A stretch of 5,351 nt of DNA from Pyrobaculum sp. (GCA_009903905.1 WYEI01000254.1:1-5351); one strand, 5' to 3'. Numbered from the stretch's first letter, positions 1-5,063 are shown. Program-made: numbers and translations. The notes: generated by a model from the sequence alone, not told the origin.

Positions 1-480
1 CAGCGGGGGTGGCCGGGCGGTCCAAGGCGCGGGCCTGCTAAGGTAGGCGCAGCGAGGCCCCAACGTGGTGTTTATCGACCTCTACGGAGACGGGGCGAGG
101 TTCCAGGTGACGGCCGATCCCAGGCTCCCCATCTTGGAGCGCATATGGCGTGGGGATTACGTGGGGGTTGAGGGGCCGGTGGTGAAGACGCAGAGGGGGA
201 CTACGCAGTTAAGGCCGTCTCGGTCGCGCTTCTGGCTAAGGCAGTCCAGCCGCTTCCGGAGTGGGGCGAGGTGGATAGGGATTCGCCATTTTACATGCGG
301 TACCGCTCGGTGGCGATGGTGCTTGACCTGCAGCTTAGGTGGCGGGTCGCGGCTAGGGCCCGGTTCATACAAGTGCTTAGGGAGGCGATGTGGAGGCGGG
401 GGTTCGTCGAGATCCCCACGCCTGTGCTCCAGCCCATATACGGCGGCGCCGGCCGCCACGCCTCTGCGTTCAGAGGGTCC
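1..480 (+). pseudogene. lysS: Decayed 5' part of class II lysyl-tRNA synthetase
   Basis: The intact enzyme would charge tRNA-Lys with lysine in the cytoplasm. Only the N-terminal OB-fold anticodon-binding region and the start of the catalytic domain are recognisable. The OB-fold reads from 65 (VVFIDLYGDGARFQVT, then GDYVGVEGPVVKTQRG). It then jumps frame at a G5 run (195-199) and continues as GDYAVKAVSVALLAKAVQPL, followed by a class II motif 1-like stretch (GFVEIPTPVLQPIYGGA, about 403-453). A second jump near 456-460 restores AATPLRS, after which similarity ends. Before 65, a fragment reading GVAGRS in a third frame (from position 6) fits the preceding beta strand, and TAG at 44-46 closes the main frame, so GTG 65 is not the ancestral start. 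About three frame breaks and a missing catalytic core make this a relic. The gene continues left of the window. Identification rests on remembered family sequence. Confidence 0.8.
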
Positions 481-743
481 CCCCAAGTCCCACCGCCCAC
501 GCACCGGCCACCTCGACGTTTCGCGTTAACGGCGTTCTGTTATGCGCGCAGGTTTTAGGTATGAGCTGAGTTCGTAGGGTTTGGCGGTCGTGGTGTTTAT
601 CATGTCGACCGGGCTCTTGTTTGACCTGGGGGTTGGTATTGACACAAGGCGGCTCCTCCGAAAGACGGGATGGCTTGCCTTTTCGATCAGCCTCTAGGCA
701 GGTCCGTGGGGAGAAACTTTTAAGGGCGGGCTCCCTCCGTGTT
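481..743 (+). other. No intact gene; possible transporter relic at 578-697
   Basis: This stretch separates the synthetase relic from the next promoter. One fragment, open from 578 to the TAG at 695-697, reads LAVVVFIMSTGLLFDL, then RRLLRKTGWLAFSISL. The order is a hydrophobic helix, a short polar turn with Arg residues, then the start of another helix. That pattern is common in Na+/H+ (CPA-type) antiporters and in SBF-like symporters, but 39 residues are too few to decide. It is preceded by TAG at 575-577 and has no start signal. The last 30 bases hold the promoter of the gene at 744. Confidence 0.3.
714..723 (+). promoter_or_regulatory. TATA box/BRE of a leaderless promoter for the gene at 744
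   Basis: The sequence AAACTTTTAA combines a purine-rich BRE-like start with a TATA-like core. The first T of the core (718) lies 26 bases before the ATG at 744, so transcription should begin at or next to the start codon. No Shine-Dalgarno sequence lies between them. This fits the leaderless mRNAs typical of Thermoproteales and decides the start at 744 over longer readings of the frame. Confidence 0.6.
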
Positions 744-1049
744 ATGAGTAGGGTTGTGTGGGTTTTAGTTGTGGTGTTTGTGGCGGCGGCCGGGCTGTAT
801 TTCGTCTACATCTCCCAGCAGGGGAGAGGCGCGGCGGGGACCTCCACCTCCGCAACTACGACACCTCAGCACGCGGGAACTCCGACACCCACACAGACGC
901 CTACATCCCCAACGCCCACGACCGCCCAGACACCGGCGCTGCAGACCACGACAGCCGCAAGTCAGACGGCTACGTCGACGTCGCAGACCGCAACTCCGGG
1001 TCCGACCGCTACGTCGACGTCTACTGCCCAGCAGCCCGTCGCCGCGTAG
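744..1049 (+). CDS. Membrane-anchored Thr/Ser/Pro-rich stalk (N-terminal piece of interrupted surface protein)
   Basis: This 101-residue reading begins at a leaderless ATG. It starts with MSR, then one hydrophobic helix at about residues 4-24 (VVWVLVVVFVAAAGLYFVYI). This is a signal anchor whose only flanking positive charge (R3) is on the N-terminal side, predicting N-in, C-out topology. From about residue 31 to the end the chain is almost only Thr, Ser, Ala, Pro and Gln, an extended and probably O-glycosylated stalk like those that hold archaeal surface domains away from the membrane. A 14-base direct repeat (969-982 and 1008-1021, 39 bases apart and in frame) shows that the stalk grew by repeat duplication. 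The reading ends at TAG 1047-1049, but the same frame stays open beyond it into an ectodomain, so as it stands this is an anchor and stalk with no head. Confidence 0.7.
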   Translation: MSRVVWVLVVVFVAAAGLYFVYISQQGRGAAGTSTSATTTPQHAGTPTPTQTPTSPTPTTAQTPALQTTTAASQTATSTSQTATPGPTATSTSTAQQPVAA

Positions 1050-1094
1050 CCCCAGTTCGGGGCCAGGAACCACGAGGTTAACTATACCGGAACC

Positions 1095-1616
1095 ATGATG
1101 CTATATGTCGGCGACGCGCCGGTGAAGATAACTGGGTGGGAGGTAATCGGGGTCGGGCCTCTGGGGAACTACAGCTTCGGCTGGACTGTGGCGAGCGACT
1201 CGTCTGGCTCGGTTGTCGAGACGATATATAAATACGCCACGGAAGGCAACTTGACGTATGTAGTGAGGTGTATACCGGGCTTCTGCGCGGCGGAGACCGT
1301 GGCGACCGACGGCGCGATGTACGTCTTTCTCCGCGGCGTCAACGCGACCCGGGTGGAGAAGGGCCGTTGCACCCACCTCGGCTACACTGGCGTCTTGTAT
1401 GAGGAGAAGAGATACATGGGGCCGGAGTTGCTTTCTAAGCTTCTGGGCGAGGTAAACGGCGCCGCCACCTACACAGCGGAGATATGCGAGGTCGCGGGGG
1501 TTCAGCTAAAAGATGAATGGCGTCATAGAGATGGCCATAACGGAGCAGGGCCGGACCCTGACCATAAGGGCCGAGGTCAATGGCGCGGCTGTGAGCGTGA
1601 GGCCCTTCGACCCTGA
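1095..1616 (+). CDS. Ectodomain segment of the interrupted surface protein
   Basis: An ATG pair at 1095-1100 would start this segment, but no TATA box lies at the right distance, and the frame is already coding-like from 1050 (PQFGARNHEVNYTGT). It is therefore better read as the downstream part of the gene at 744 than as an independent gene. The domain shows four cysteines (RCIPGFC, GRC, EIC), which could form two disulphides. Four N-glycosylation sequons (NYT just upstream, then NYS, NLT and NAT) fit a surface location. About the last 34 residues of this frame, after 1511, are out-of-frame noise rich in His, Arg and Gly; the true C-terminus is in the frame ending at 1671. No known domain is recognised. 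Confidence 0.5.
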   Translation: MMLYVGDAPVKITGWEVIGVGPLGNYSFGWTVASDSSGSVVETIYKYATEGNLTYVVRCIPGFCAAETVATDGAMYVFLRGVNATRVEKGRCTHLGYTGVLYEEKRYMGPELLSKLLGEVNGAATYTAEICEVAGVQLKDEWRHRDGHNGAGPDPDHKGRGQWRGCEREALRP

Positions 1617-1671
1617 GAGATACCGGCAGATACTGCAGGAGGCCAAGGCGGCCCAGACGGCGGAGGCTTAG

Positions 1672-1770
1672 AGACGCAGGCGTGTGTTCTTAAACGGTTT
1701 TTGTCGGCGTCCTGTAGCGTTGCAATCACGCCGTTTGGCGTGGATACAGTTTTAGACGTTAACAGGCAAC
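1672..1770 (+). other. Short intergenic stretch with T-run and possible promoter
   Basis: The T5 run at 1698-1702, 27 bases after the stop of the upstream gene, could serve as a weak archaeal T-run terminator. CTTAAAC at 1689-1695 and AGTTTTAG at 1748-1755 are TATA-like. The second lies about 21 bases before the TTG at 1771, the same spacing as the TTTTAG upstream of the HEPN gene. These are pattern matches only. Confidence 0.3.
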
Positions 1771-2085
1771 TTGACGAGGTTTGCATCGACGCAGGAGGAG
1801 CACGAAATCTTCGAACTCGGCGACCTGAGGGGGAGGTTCGGCGGCAGGGCCGGCTGGGCATGCGGAGGAGGCTCGTGTATAAACGTCTCTTCCCCGATCC
1901 CGAAGGGCGGTAGGGGGAAGCTGGGCGACTTGTTCCCTCTGGCGAGGCTGTTGGGGCTTGATGCCGACGCCGAGATGGAGTCCGTCGTCGAGATCTCCGA
2001 CGACCAGCCGAAGGCTTATATGGAGGGCGAAGGCGTCTACGTGCGACTTATTTGCACCGCAGAGGAATACAGACCGCTTAGGTGA
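1771..2085 (+). CDS. Small hypothetical protein (104 aa)
   Basis: I do not recognise this protein. Strong third-position G/C bias from about 1795 to the TGA at 2083-2085 supports real coding. The only upstream candidate start in frame is TTG 1771, placed about 21 bases after a TATA-like AGTTTTAG. No ATG or GTG occurs in frame before ATG 1975. The product is soluble and acidic toward its C-terminus, with a Gly-rich section containing two cysteines (WACGGGSC), then KGGRGKLGDLFPLARLLGLD and an acidic stretch (DADAEMESVVEISDD). No membrane segment is visible. The frame is readable a little above 1771, up to the TAG at 1753-1755, so this may also be the 3' part of a truncated gene. Its last 8 bases overlap the convergent TOPRIM gene. 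Confidence 0.5.
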   Translation: MTRFASTQEEHEIFELGDLRGRFGGRAGWACGGGSCINVSSPIPKGGRGKLGDLFPLARLLGLDADAEMESVVEISDDQPKAYMEGEGVYVRLICTAEEYRPLR

Positions 2086-2694
2086 GCTGTAGAGCTTTCA
2101 GCATATCTTCTCTGAGCTTTTGGACATCTTCTCTTGTCAGCAACCGCTGGATCGTCTCTTCTATCTCCTGTGGGCCTTGTGTGGGGTTTATATGTAGGAG
2201 GTTTTCCAGCGACGGCGTTACTAGGTAGAAGTGGATCACCAGGCGGCGGCTCCTCATGTAGTTGATTTCGCATCTAAATGCGGCAAATGTGTTGCTCAGA
2301 GTTGTGGGGGGTTCGCACCTATGTGTTGGTCTAAATTGGGTAGGAAAAGACGTTGTAATACGTGTTTCTATTATCTCTTTGCCGTAGTATTGGAAAAGAT
2401 AGTCAGTTGTGTATATATCGGTGTCTCTGAGGATTAGCACGGTTGCTTCTCTGGGGATGGATCTCATCTGACTTATGAGGATCTTCAGGTTTTCATCTAG
2501 GTTCCCAACTCCTTTTTTACCACAATGGGCAGATGTCTCGGCGGCTCCTCATGTATCATCCATATTAACTCACTCTTCTGGTTAAGGGTATAACGTCGCG
2601 TCTTTATTGGGCCTTGGAAGAGTTTGCTAAGGAGGCGGTAGTCGTTTTGGCCTTCACAGAGTACTAGGGCCCGCATTGTGGGCTTCTGACGCAT
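2078..2694 (-). CDS. TOPRIM-fold protein (candidate nuclease partner of the ATPase), split across two frames
   Basis: The gene starts at ATG 2694, overlapping the ATPase stop as TAATG, so the two are translationally coupled; ATG 2676 (MRALVL) is an alternative start. The first frame (2694-2497, 65 codons) carries the first TOPRIM motif, MRALVLCEGQNDYRLLSKLF (Glu14, Asp18). The second frame (open to TAA 2080-2078) carries the DxD motif in TVLILRDTDIYTT. Joined by a -1 shift at 2512-2518 they read IVVKKGVGNLDENLKIL through the junction and give about 205 residues with E14, D91 and D93, the expected strand-Glu and strand-DxD order of a metal-binding TOPRIM fold. The size is nearer small DUF3226-like TOPRIM proteins than the roughly 300-residue AriB. 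In OLD, Gabija and PARIS systems a TOPRIM nuclease acts with an ABC-type ATPase. Nuclease activity here is inference. Without frameshifting only a 65-residue stub lacking DxD is made. Confidence 0.65.
2244..2260. repeat. 17-bp direct repeat, copy 1
   Basis: The 17 bases CGGCGGCTCCTCATGTA recur exactly at 2539-2555, 295 bases away, both inside the TOPRIM gene. The two copies are read in different codon phases, so they do not encode the same peptide. Confidence 0.7.
2512..2518 (-). promoter_or_regulatory. A AAA AAG slippery heptamer at the TOPRIM frame junction
   Basis: On the minus strand the in-frame codons are GTA AAA AAG, which is exactly the X XXY YYZ form A AAA AAG in the correct phase. 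The zero frame stops 12 bases downstream at TAG 2499-2497. The -1 frame is open from a TGA near 2549-2547 through the heptamer to the gene end. Known precedents for this class are E. coli dnaX (A AAA AAG) and, in Crenarchaeota, the Sulfolobus solfataricus fucA1 gene. I see no convincing downstream hairpin. A one-base loss from an ancestral A7 run would look the same. Confidence 0.5.
2539..2555. repeat. 17-bp direct repeat, copy 2
   Basis: This is the second exact copy of the repeat at 2244-2260. The pair brackets the slippery site and the DxD-coding region; recombination between them would delete 295 bases of the gene. Confidence 0.7.
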
Positions 2695-3962
2695 TATGGG
2701 CCTCTGAGGTCGTTTTTGAGCTTGGTCAGGTGCAGCCAGGCTGTTTCTCCGCTTAGCTCCTCGTAGTCTATGTAGCCTTCGGGGAGGCGGTAGAGCCTTA
2801 GTAGTTTGATGCGGTGCAGGTCGTTTCTTCTTTTTGCCTTTTTAAGGAGGTATCGGATAAATTCCAGCGACTGCGTTGCGGCGATGAATTGGGTTGGTGC
2901 GGTTAGCATCAGCTCGGCGGTTCTTCTCAGGTAGCCGGGGTGCATGTGGAGCTCTGGCTCATCTATTACTGCCAGGTCGACCCGTTTCACGGCCAGTATC
3001 AGCATGTCGATTAGAGCTCTGAAGCCGGATCCCATGAGTTCTAGGGGCACCGCTACTCGCTGGTTTTCGTGCTGTAAGACGACATGTTCCTCGCGGATGT
3101 CAACCACGTAATTAACGATTTTCCGTATCTCCTCAACTAGTTGGATCTGTTCCAGCGGCCCGAGGTTTTCCGGTTTCAACATCCTTTTTGTGACGAAGTC
3201 CGCTACTTTAAGCGAAGCCGGTAGCTGAAGTTCTTCCAACTTCTGTCCCACTTTTTGTACTGCTTCAGTAATGTATGGGCTAATTGCATGCGCGATCTCA
3301 ACAATAGATCTGTGACTTGGAGTGAAGGTATCCTTAGGAATCTTCATCATTCTTTCTAGTCGTTCCGCGATTTGATAAGCAATATCTGGTGTGGAAAACC
3401 TGAAAGGATCGGAGGACATAAGCGGAAGTGTGAGTGAAGACTTATCAGCATGTACTGTAATTATAGGGTTTTTTAGCATCATATTTGCTATGATATCGTA
3501 TGAAATTTTTAAAATAATTTCTCTAAAATAATCAAATGTTTTAAAATATTTATTGAAGACGCCATGTTCTTCATATATTTGACGAAGAATCGAGTCCGGT
3601 ATCTCTATCATTTCGTCGATATGCGCGAGCATGTCCCAAATCTCTTCGTCGCCTCTAGGTTCTTGAAATATCTTTATTTTTATATTAACTTTATCTATGG
3701 TTCCCTCTATTTCTGCGTAGGGTTTTTCGCTAGTCTTATTTACAATATATGGATATCTTCTTGAGAGTATATTAGGTAACGCGGGGGTATCTAGGGCATC
3801 CCTAAACCTAGACGGCGCCGCGGCGAGGAGCACAACTGCCTCTAAGAAGGCTGTTTTTCCGGTGTTGTTTCTGCCCACTATGATCGTTATGTCTGCCGGC
3901 TCTGTCGAGATCTCCGTCAAGGGGCCGAAGTTTCTTACCGCAATCTGTTGCAAACGTGCCAC
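2694..3962 (-). CDS. OLD-like / AAA_15-type ABC ATPase
   Basis: This 422-residue protein has the full order of an SMC/ABC-like P-loop ATPase as found in OLD-family and PARIS AriA proteins. The N-terminus (LQQIAVRNFGPL) is the typical RecF/OLD first strand. Walker A is GRNNTGKT at 30-37. A signature-like LMGSGFRAL lies at 309-317, Walker B is LAVIDEPELHMHP at 330-342 with Asp334 and Glu335 as the catalytic pair, and the switch segment is FIAATQS at 359-365. Between them, about residues 60-270 form a helical insert rich in Ile, Lys and Glu, likely for dimerisation or partner binding. No TOPRIM domain is fused; one is encoded next door through a TAATG overlap, so the two products probably act together. 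The GTG start is fixed by a TATA box 25 bases upstream. The central part is strikingly AT-rich (3481-3540 has 10 G+C in 60), suggesting transfer. All motifs look intact. Confidence 0.88.
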   Translation of the reverse strand: MARLQQIAVRNFGPLTEISTEPADITIIVGRNNTGKTAFLEAVVLLAAAPSRFRDALDTPALPNILSRRYPYIVNKTSEKPYAEIEGTIDKVNIKIKIFQEPRGDEEIWDMLAHIDEMIEIPDSILRQIYEEHGVFNKYFKTFDYFREIILKISYDIIANMMLKNPIITVHADKSSLTLPLMSSDPFRFSTPDIAYQIAERLERMMKIPKDTFTPSHRSIVEIAHAISPYITEAVQKVGQKLEELQLPASLKVADFVTKRMLKPENLGPLEQIQLVEEIRKIVNYVVDIREEHVVLQHENQRVAVPLELMGSGFRALIDMLILAVKRVDLAVIDEPELHMHPGYLRRTAELMLTAPTQFIAATQSLEFIRYLLKKAKRRNDLHRIKLLRLYRLPEGYIDYEELSGETAWLHLTKLKNDLRGP

Positions 3963-3981
3963 ATATATGCGTTGGTTGCCA

Positions 3982-3993
3982 TATTAATTTGGT
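3982..3993 (-). promoter_or_regulatory. BRE/TATA promoter of the ATPase-TOPRIM operon (leaderless)
   Basis: Read on the minus strand, ACCAAA (BRE-like) is followed by TTAATA (3987-3982). The first base of the box is exactly 25 bases before the GTG at 3962, so the transcript should start at the start codon. No other promoter is visible before the TOPRIM gene, consistent with one transcript. Confidence 0.65.
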
Positions 3994-4122
3994 GATTCTT
4001 CCAATGAGACCTGCGCGTAGGGCGTGGTCGGCTGGTGTGATTGCGGTCATGGCTTCTAGGGCTTTGGGGGTCGTATCCGTCTTTGAGCCGTATGGCGGCT
4101 GGGCCGTTATCTGTTTTGGATT
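3994..4122. other. Stretch without a supported gene
   Basis: Readable frames exist on both strands: a plus-strand frame containing VVSVFEPYGGWAVICFGL, and a minus-strand frame containing TAITPADHALRAGLIGRI. They mirror each other over the same bases, have no start signals, and neither matches a family I know. It may be debris of a repeated element together with the fragment at 4123. Confidence 0.3.
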
Positions 4123-4275
4123 ATGGCGCATATCCAATGTAGGGGACAGACGGAGAAACTGTGCCGCGCCGACGAGTGGTCTGTCTGGTTCTTCCTCCGT
4201 TTCGGCGCCGATTCTGGCGTCAAGGACGATAAGGGCGAGGCGTTAGTTACCACATCGACGTATCTACGACTGTAA
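4123..4275 (+). pseudogene. Short coding-like fragment, possibly PaREP2-type repeat debris
   Basis: This 50-residue reading starts at ATG 4123 and ends at TAA 4273-4275. Its middle (DEWSVWFFLRFGADSGVKDD) and end (KGEALVTTSTYLRL) have the composition of a folded alpha/beta protein and coding-like codon choice, but it is too short to be a whole domain and has no promoter at the right distance. The style recalls the PaREP2 repetitive proteins of Pyrobaculum; that is a weak memory-based suggestion. Its stop codon lies inside the promoter of the HEPN gene, so any original gene was cut off here. Confidence 0.35.
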
Positions 4276-4291
4276 AAGATATTACTTTTAG
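4273..4291 (+). promoter_or_regulatory. Candidate TATA promoter for the HEPN-MNT operon
   Basis: TAAAAGATATTACTTTTAG contains two overlapping TATA-like cores: ATATTA, 28 bases before the GTG at 4307, and TTTTAG, 21 bases before it. No Shine-Dalgarno precedes the GTG, so a leaderless or near-leaderless transcript is likely. Which core is used cannot be decided from the sequence. Confidence 0.45.
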
Positions 4292-4306
4292 TCGTCTCAT
4301 AAATTC

Positions 4307-4693
4307 GTGGGTTATGAGGTCTGGATCAGAAAGGCGTTGAGGTTTAGGGACTACGCCGAGGAGGATCTAAGAAGCGGCAGATACGACTCGGCCGCCTTCT
4401 TCGCACAACAAGCCGCTGAGTTTCTGCTAAAGGGCGTGTTGATTAAGCTAACCGGCTCCCGTCCGCTGACGCACGCCGTATCGGAGCTGTTGGCATATCT
4501 AGCGAAGACGCTAGAGAAGCCCGTGCCTGAGGACGTGATGAAATGCGCCGAGGCCCTGGAGACGCACTACATACAGGCAAGATACCCAGACGCGCGGCTC
4601 AACGAATACAGAAAATGGGAGGCGGAGGAGGCCGTGAAGTGTATGGACGCCGTGTGGGGATATGTTCGAGAGGTGGCTGGAGGCCTTGCGTGA
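4307..4693 (+). CDS. HEPN domain protein (putative toxin of a HEPN-MNT pair)
   Basis: This 128-residue all-helical protein is of the HEPN (PF05168-like) type. It shows the family pattern: a first helix (WIRKALRFRDYAEEDLRSGRY, residues 6-26), the second helix AAFFAQQAAEFLLKGVLIKL (29-48), TH at 55-56, and the late conserved HYIQARYPDA (87-96) followed by an acidic C-terminal helix. HEPN proteins paired with MNT enzymes are commonly RNase toxins. Here the canonical catalytic R-x4-6-H is not evident around His87 (no Arg five to seven residues before it), as also seen in many archaeal members of this subgroup, so RNase activity is uncertain. The start is GTG, set by the promoter and by where family similarity begins. 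Its 3' end overlaps the MNT gene by 32 bases. Confidence 0.85.
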   Translation: MGYEVWIRKALRFRDYAEEDLRSGRYDSAAFFAQQAAEFLLKGVLIKLTGSRPLTHAVSELLAYLAKTLEKPVPEDVMKCAEALETHYIQARYPDARLNEYRKWEAEEAVKCMDAVWGYVREVAGGLA

Positions 4694-5063
4694 GGTGGCA
4701 AAGGCCAGGGAGGAGGAGGCGCGCAGGCTCGTAGAGGAGCTCTGCAGGGGGGCGCTTGCTGTCGCCCTCTTCGGCTCCAGAGCCAGAGGCGACTACACGC
4801 CGCTGAGCGACTGGGACCTGCTGGCGGTGATCGAAAGCGGCGACTACCGGGTGGAACACAGAGGGGTCGGCCAGGTGGTCTGGCTACCGCTGGACAGGCT
4901 GAAGGAGGTCCTGGAGTGGTCCATGGTGGTGCTAGACGCCGTGATGGACGCGAAGCCCATATGTGGCGACTGGGGAAAGCTGGAGGAGGTCAAGGAAAAA
5001 GTGCAGGAGTACATCAAGAGGAGAGGACTTGTGAGGACAGAACACGGCTGGCTACCCGCCTAA
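4662..5063 (+). CDS. MNT-type minimal nucleotidyltransferase (putative antitoxin)
   Basis: This 133-residue protein belongs to the pol-beta superfamily of minimal nucleotidyltransferases. The core motif is LFGSRARGDYTPLSDWDLL (residues 36-54): Gly38-Ser39 binds the nucleotide phosphates and Asp50/Asp52 hold the metal. A likely third acidic residue is Asp92 in VVLDAV. In characterised HEPN-MNT modules such as HepT-MntA, the nucleotidyltransferase neutralises the HEPN toxin by transferring AMP to it; that role here is inferred from pairing. ATG 4662 lies inside the HEPN gene (32-base overlap), giving coupled translation. In-frame GTG 4695, just after the HEPN stop, would remove 11 residues of a charged helix and is less likely. 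All catalytic residues appear present. The C-terminal helix (EEVKEKVQEYIKRRG) may contact the partner. Confidence 0.88.
   Translation: MFERWLEALREVAKAREEEARRLVEELCRGALAVALFGSRARGDYTPLSDWDLLAVIESGDYRVEHRGVGQVVWLPLDRLKEVLEWSMVVLDAVMDAKPICGDWGKLEEVKEKVQEYIKRRGLVRTEHGWLPA

Larger units (their letters stand above)
744..1671 (+). pseudogene. Interrupted membrane-anchored extracellular protein, full ancestral extent
   Basis: Three open segments join into one logical protein of about 300 residues: anchor plus stalk (744-1046), a globular ectodomain in the same frame after the TAG (1050 to about 1508), and a C-terminal tail in another frame (about 1510-1671). The TAG lies where CAG would give AAQPQF, so a single C-to-T change explains it. 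At the second break the run CTAAAAGATG has one A too many. Removing it joins GVQLK directly to MNGVIEMAITEQ and on to a charged tail (RPFDPERYRQILQEAKAAQ). Codon use stays coding-like on both sides of each break, which implies recent damage, a sequencing error, or strain variation. The product cannot be made full length without readthrough and a +1 shift. I do not recognise the family. Confidence 0.65.

Noticed and set aside
398..417. A GGGG-TTCG-loop-CCCC pattern resembling a tRNA T-arm
   Set aside because: The loop is too long and no acceptor, D or anticodon arms fit; the bases encode the conserved GFVEIPTP of the lysS relic.
157..504. Minus-strand open reading frame over the lysS relic
   Set aside because: It is Pro/Arg/His-rich shadow sequence opposite a clearly recognisable plus-strand gene.
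1047..1049. TAG read as pyrrolysine or by programmed readthrough
   Set aside because: Nothing in the window supports suppression machinery, and a second frame break follows in the same gene, so damage is simpler.
765..1073. Minus-strand Arg/Gly-rich reading frame over the stalk region
   Set aside because: It is the mirror of the Thr/Ser-rich repeats; its composition is an artefact of the low-complexity plus-strand codons.
1244..1776. 13-base repeat AGGCAACTTGACG at 1244-1256 and 1764-1776
   Set aside because: A 13-base match is not surprising by chance in a window of this size, and flanks do not match.
3808..4137. Minus-strand frame crossing the ATPase start and its promoter
   Set aside because: It overlaps the ATPase N-terminus, including Walker A, in a different frame and spans the promoter; no independent start signal.
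4535..4541. GTGATGA, a possible C box of a C/D sRNA
   Set aside because: It lies inside the HEPN coding frame and no correctly spaced CTGA D box or terminal stem is present.
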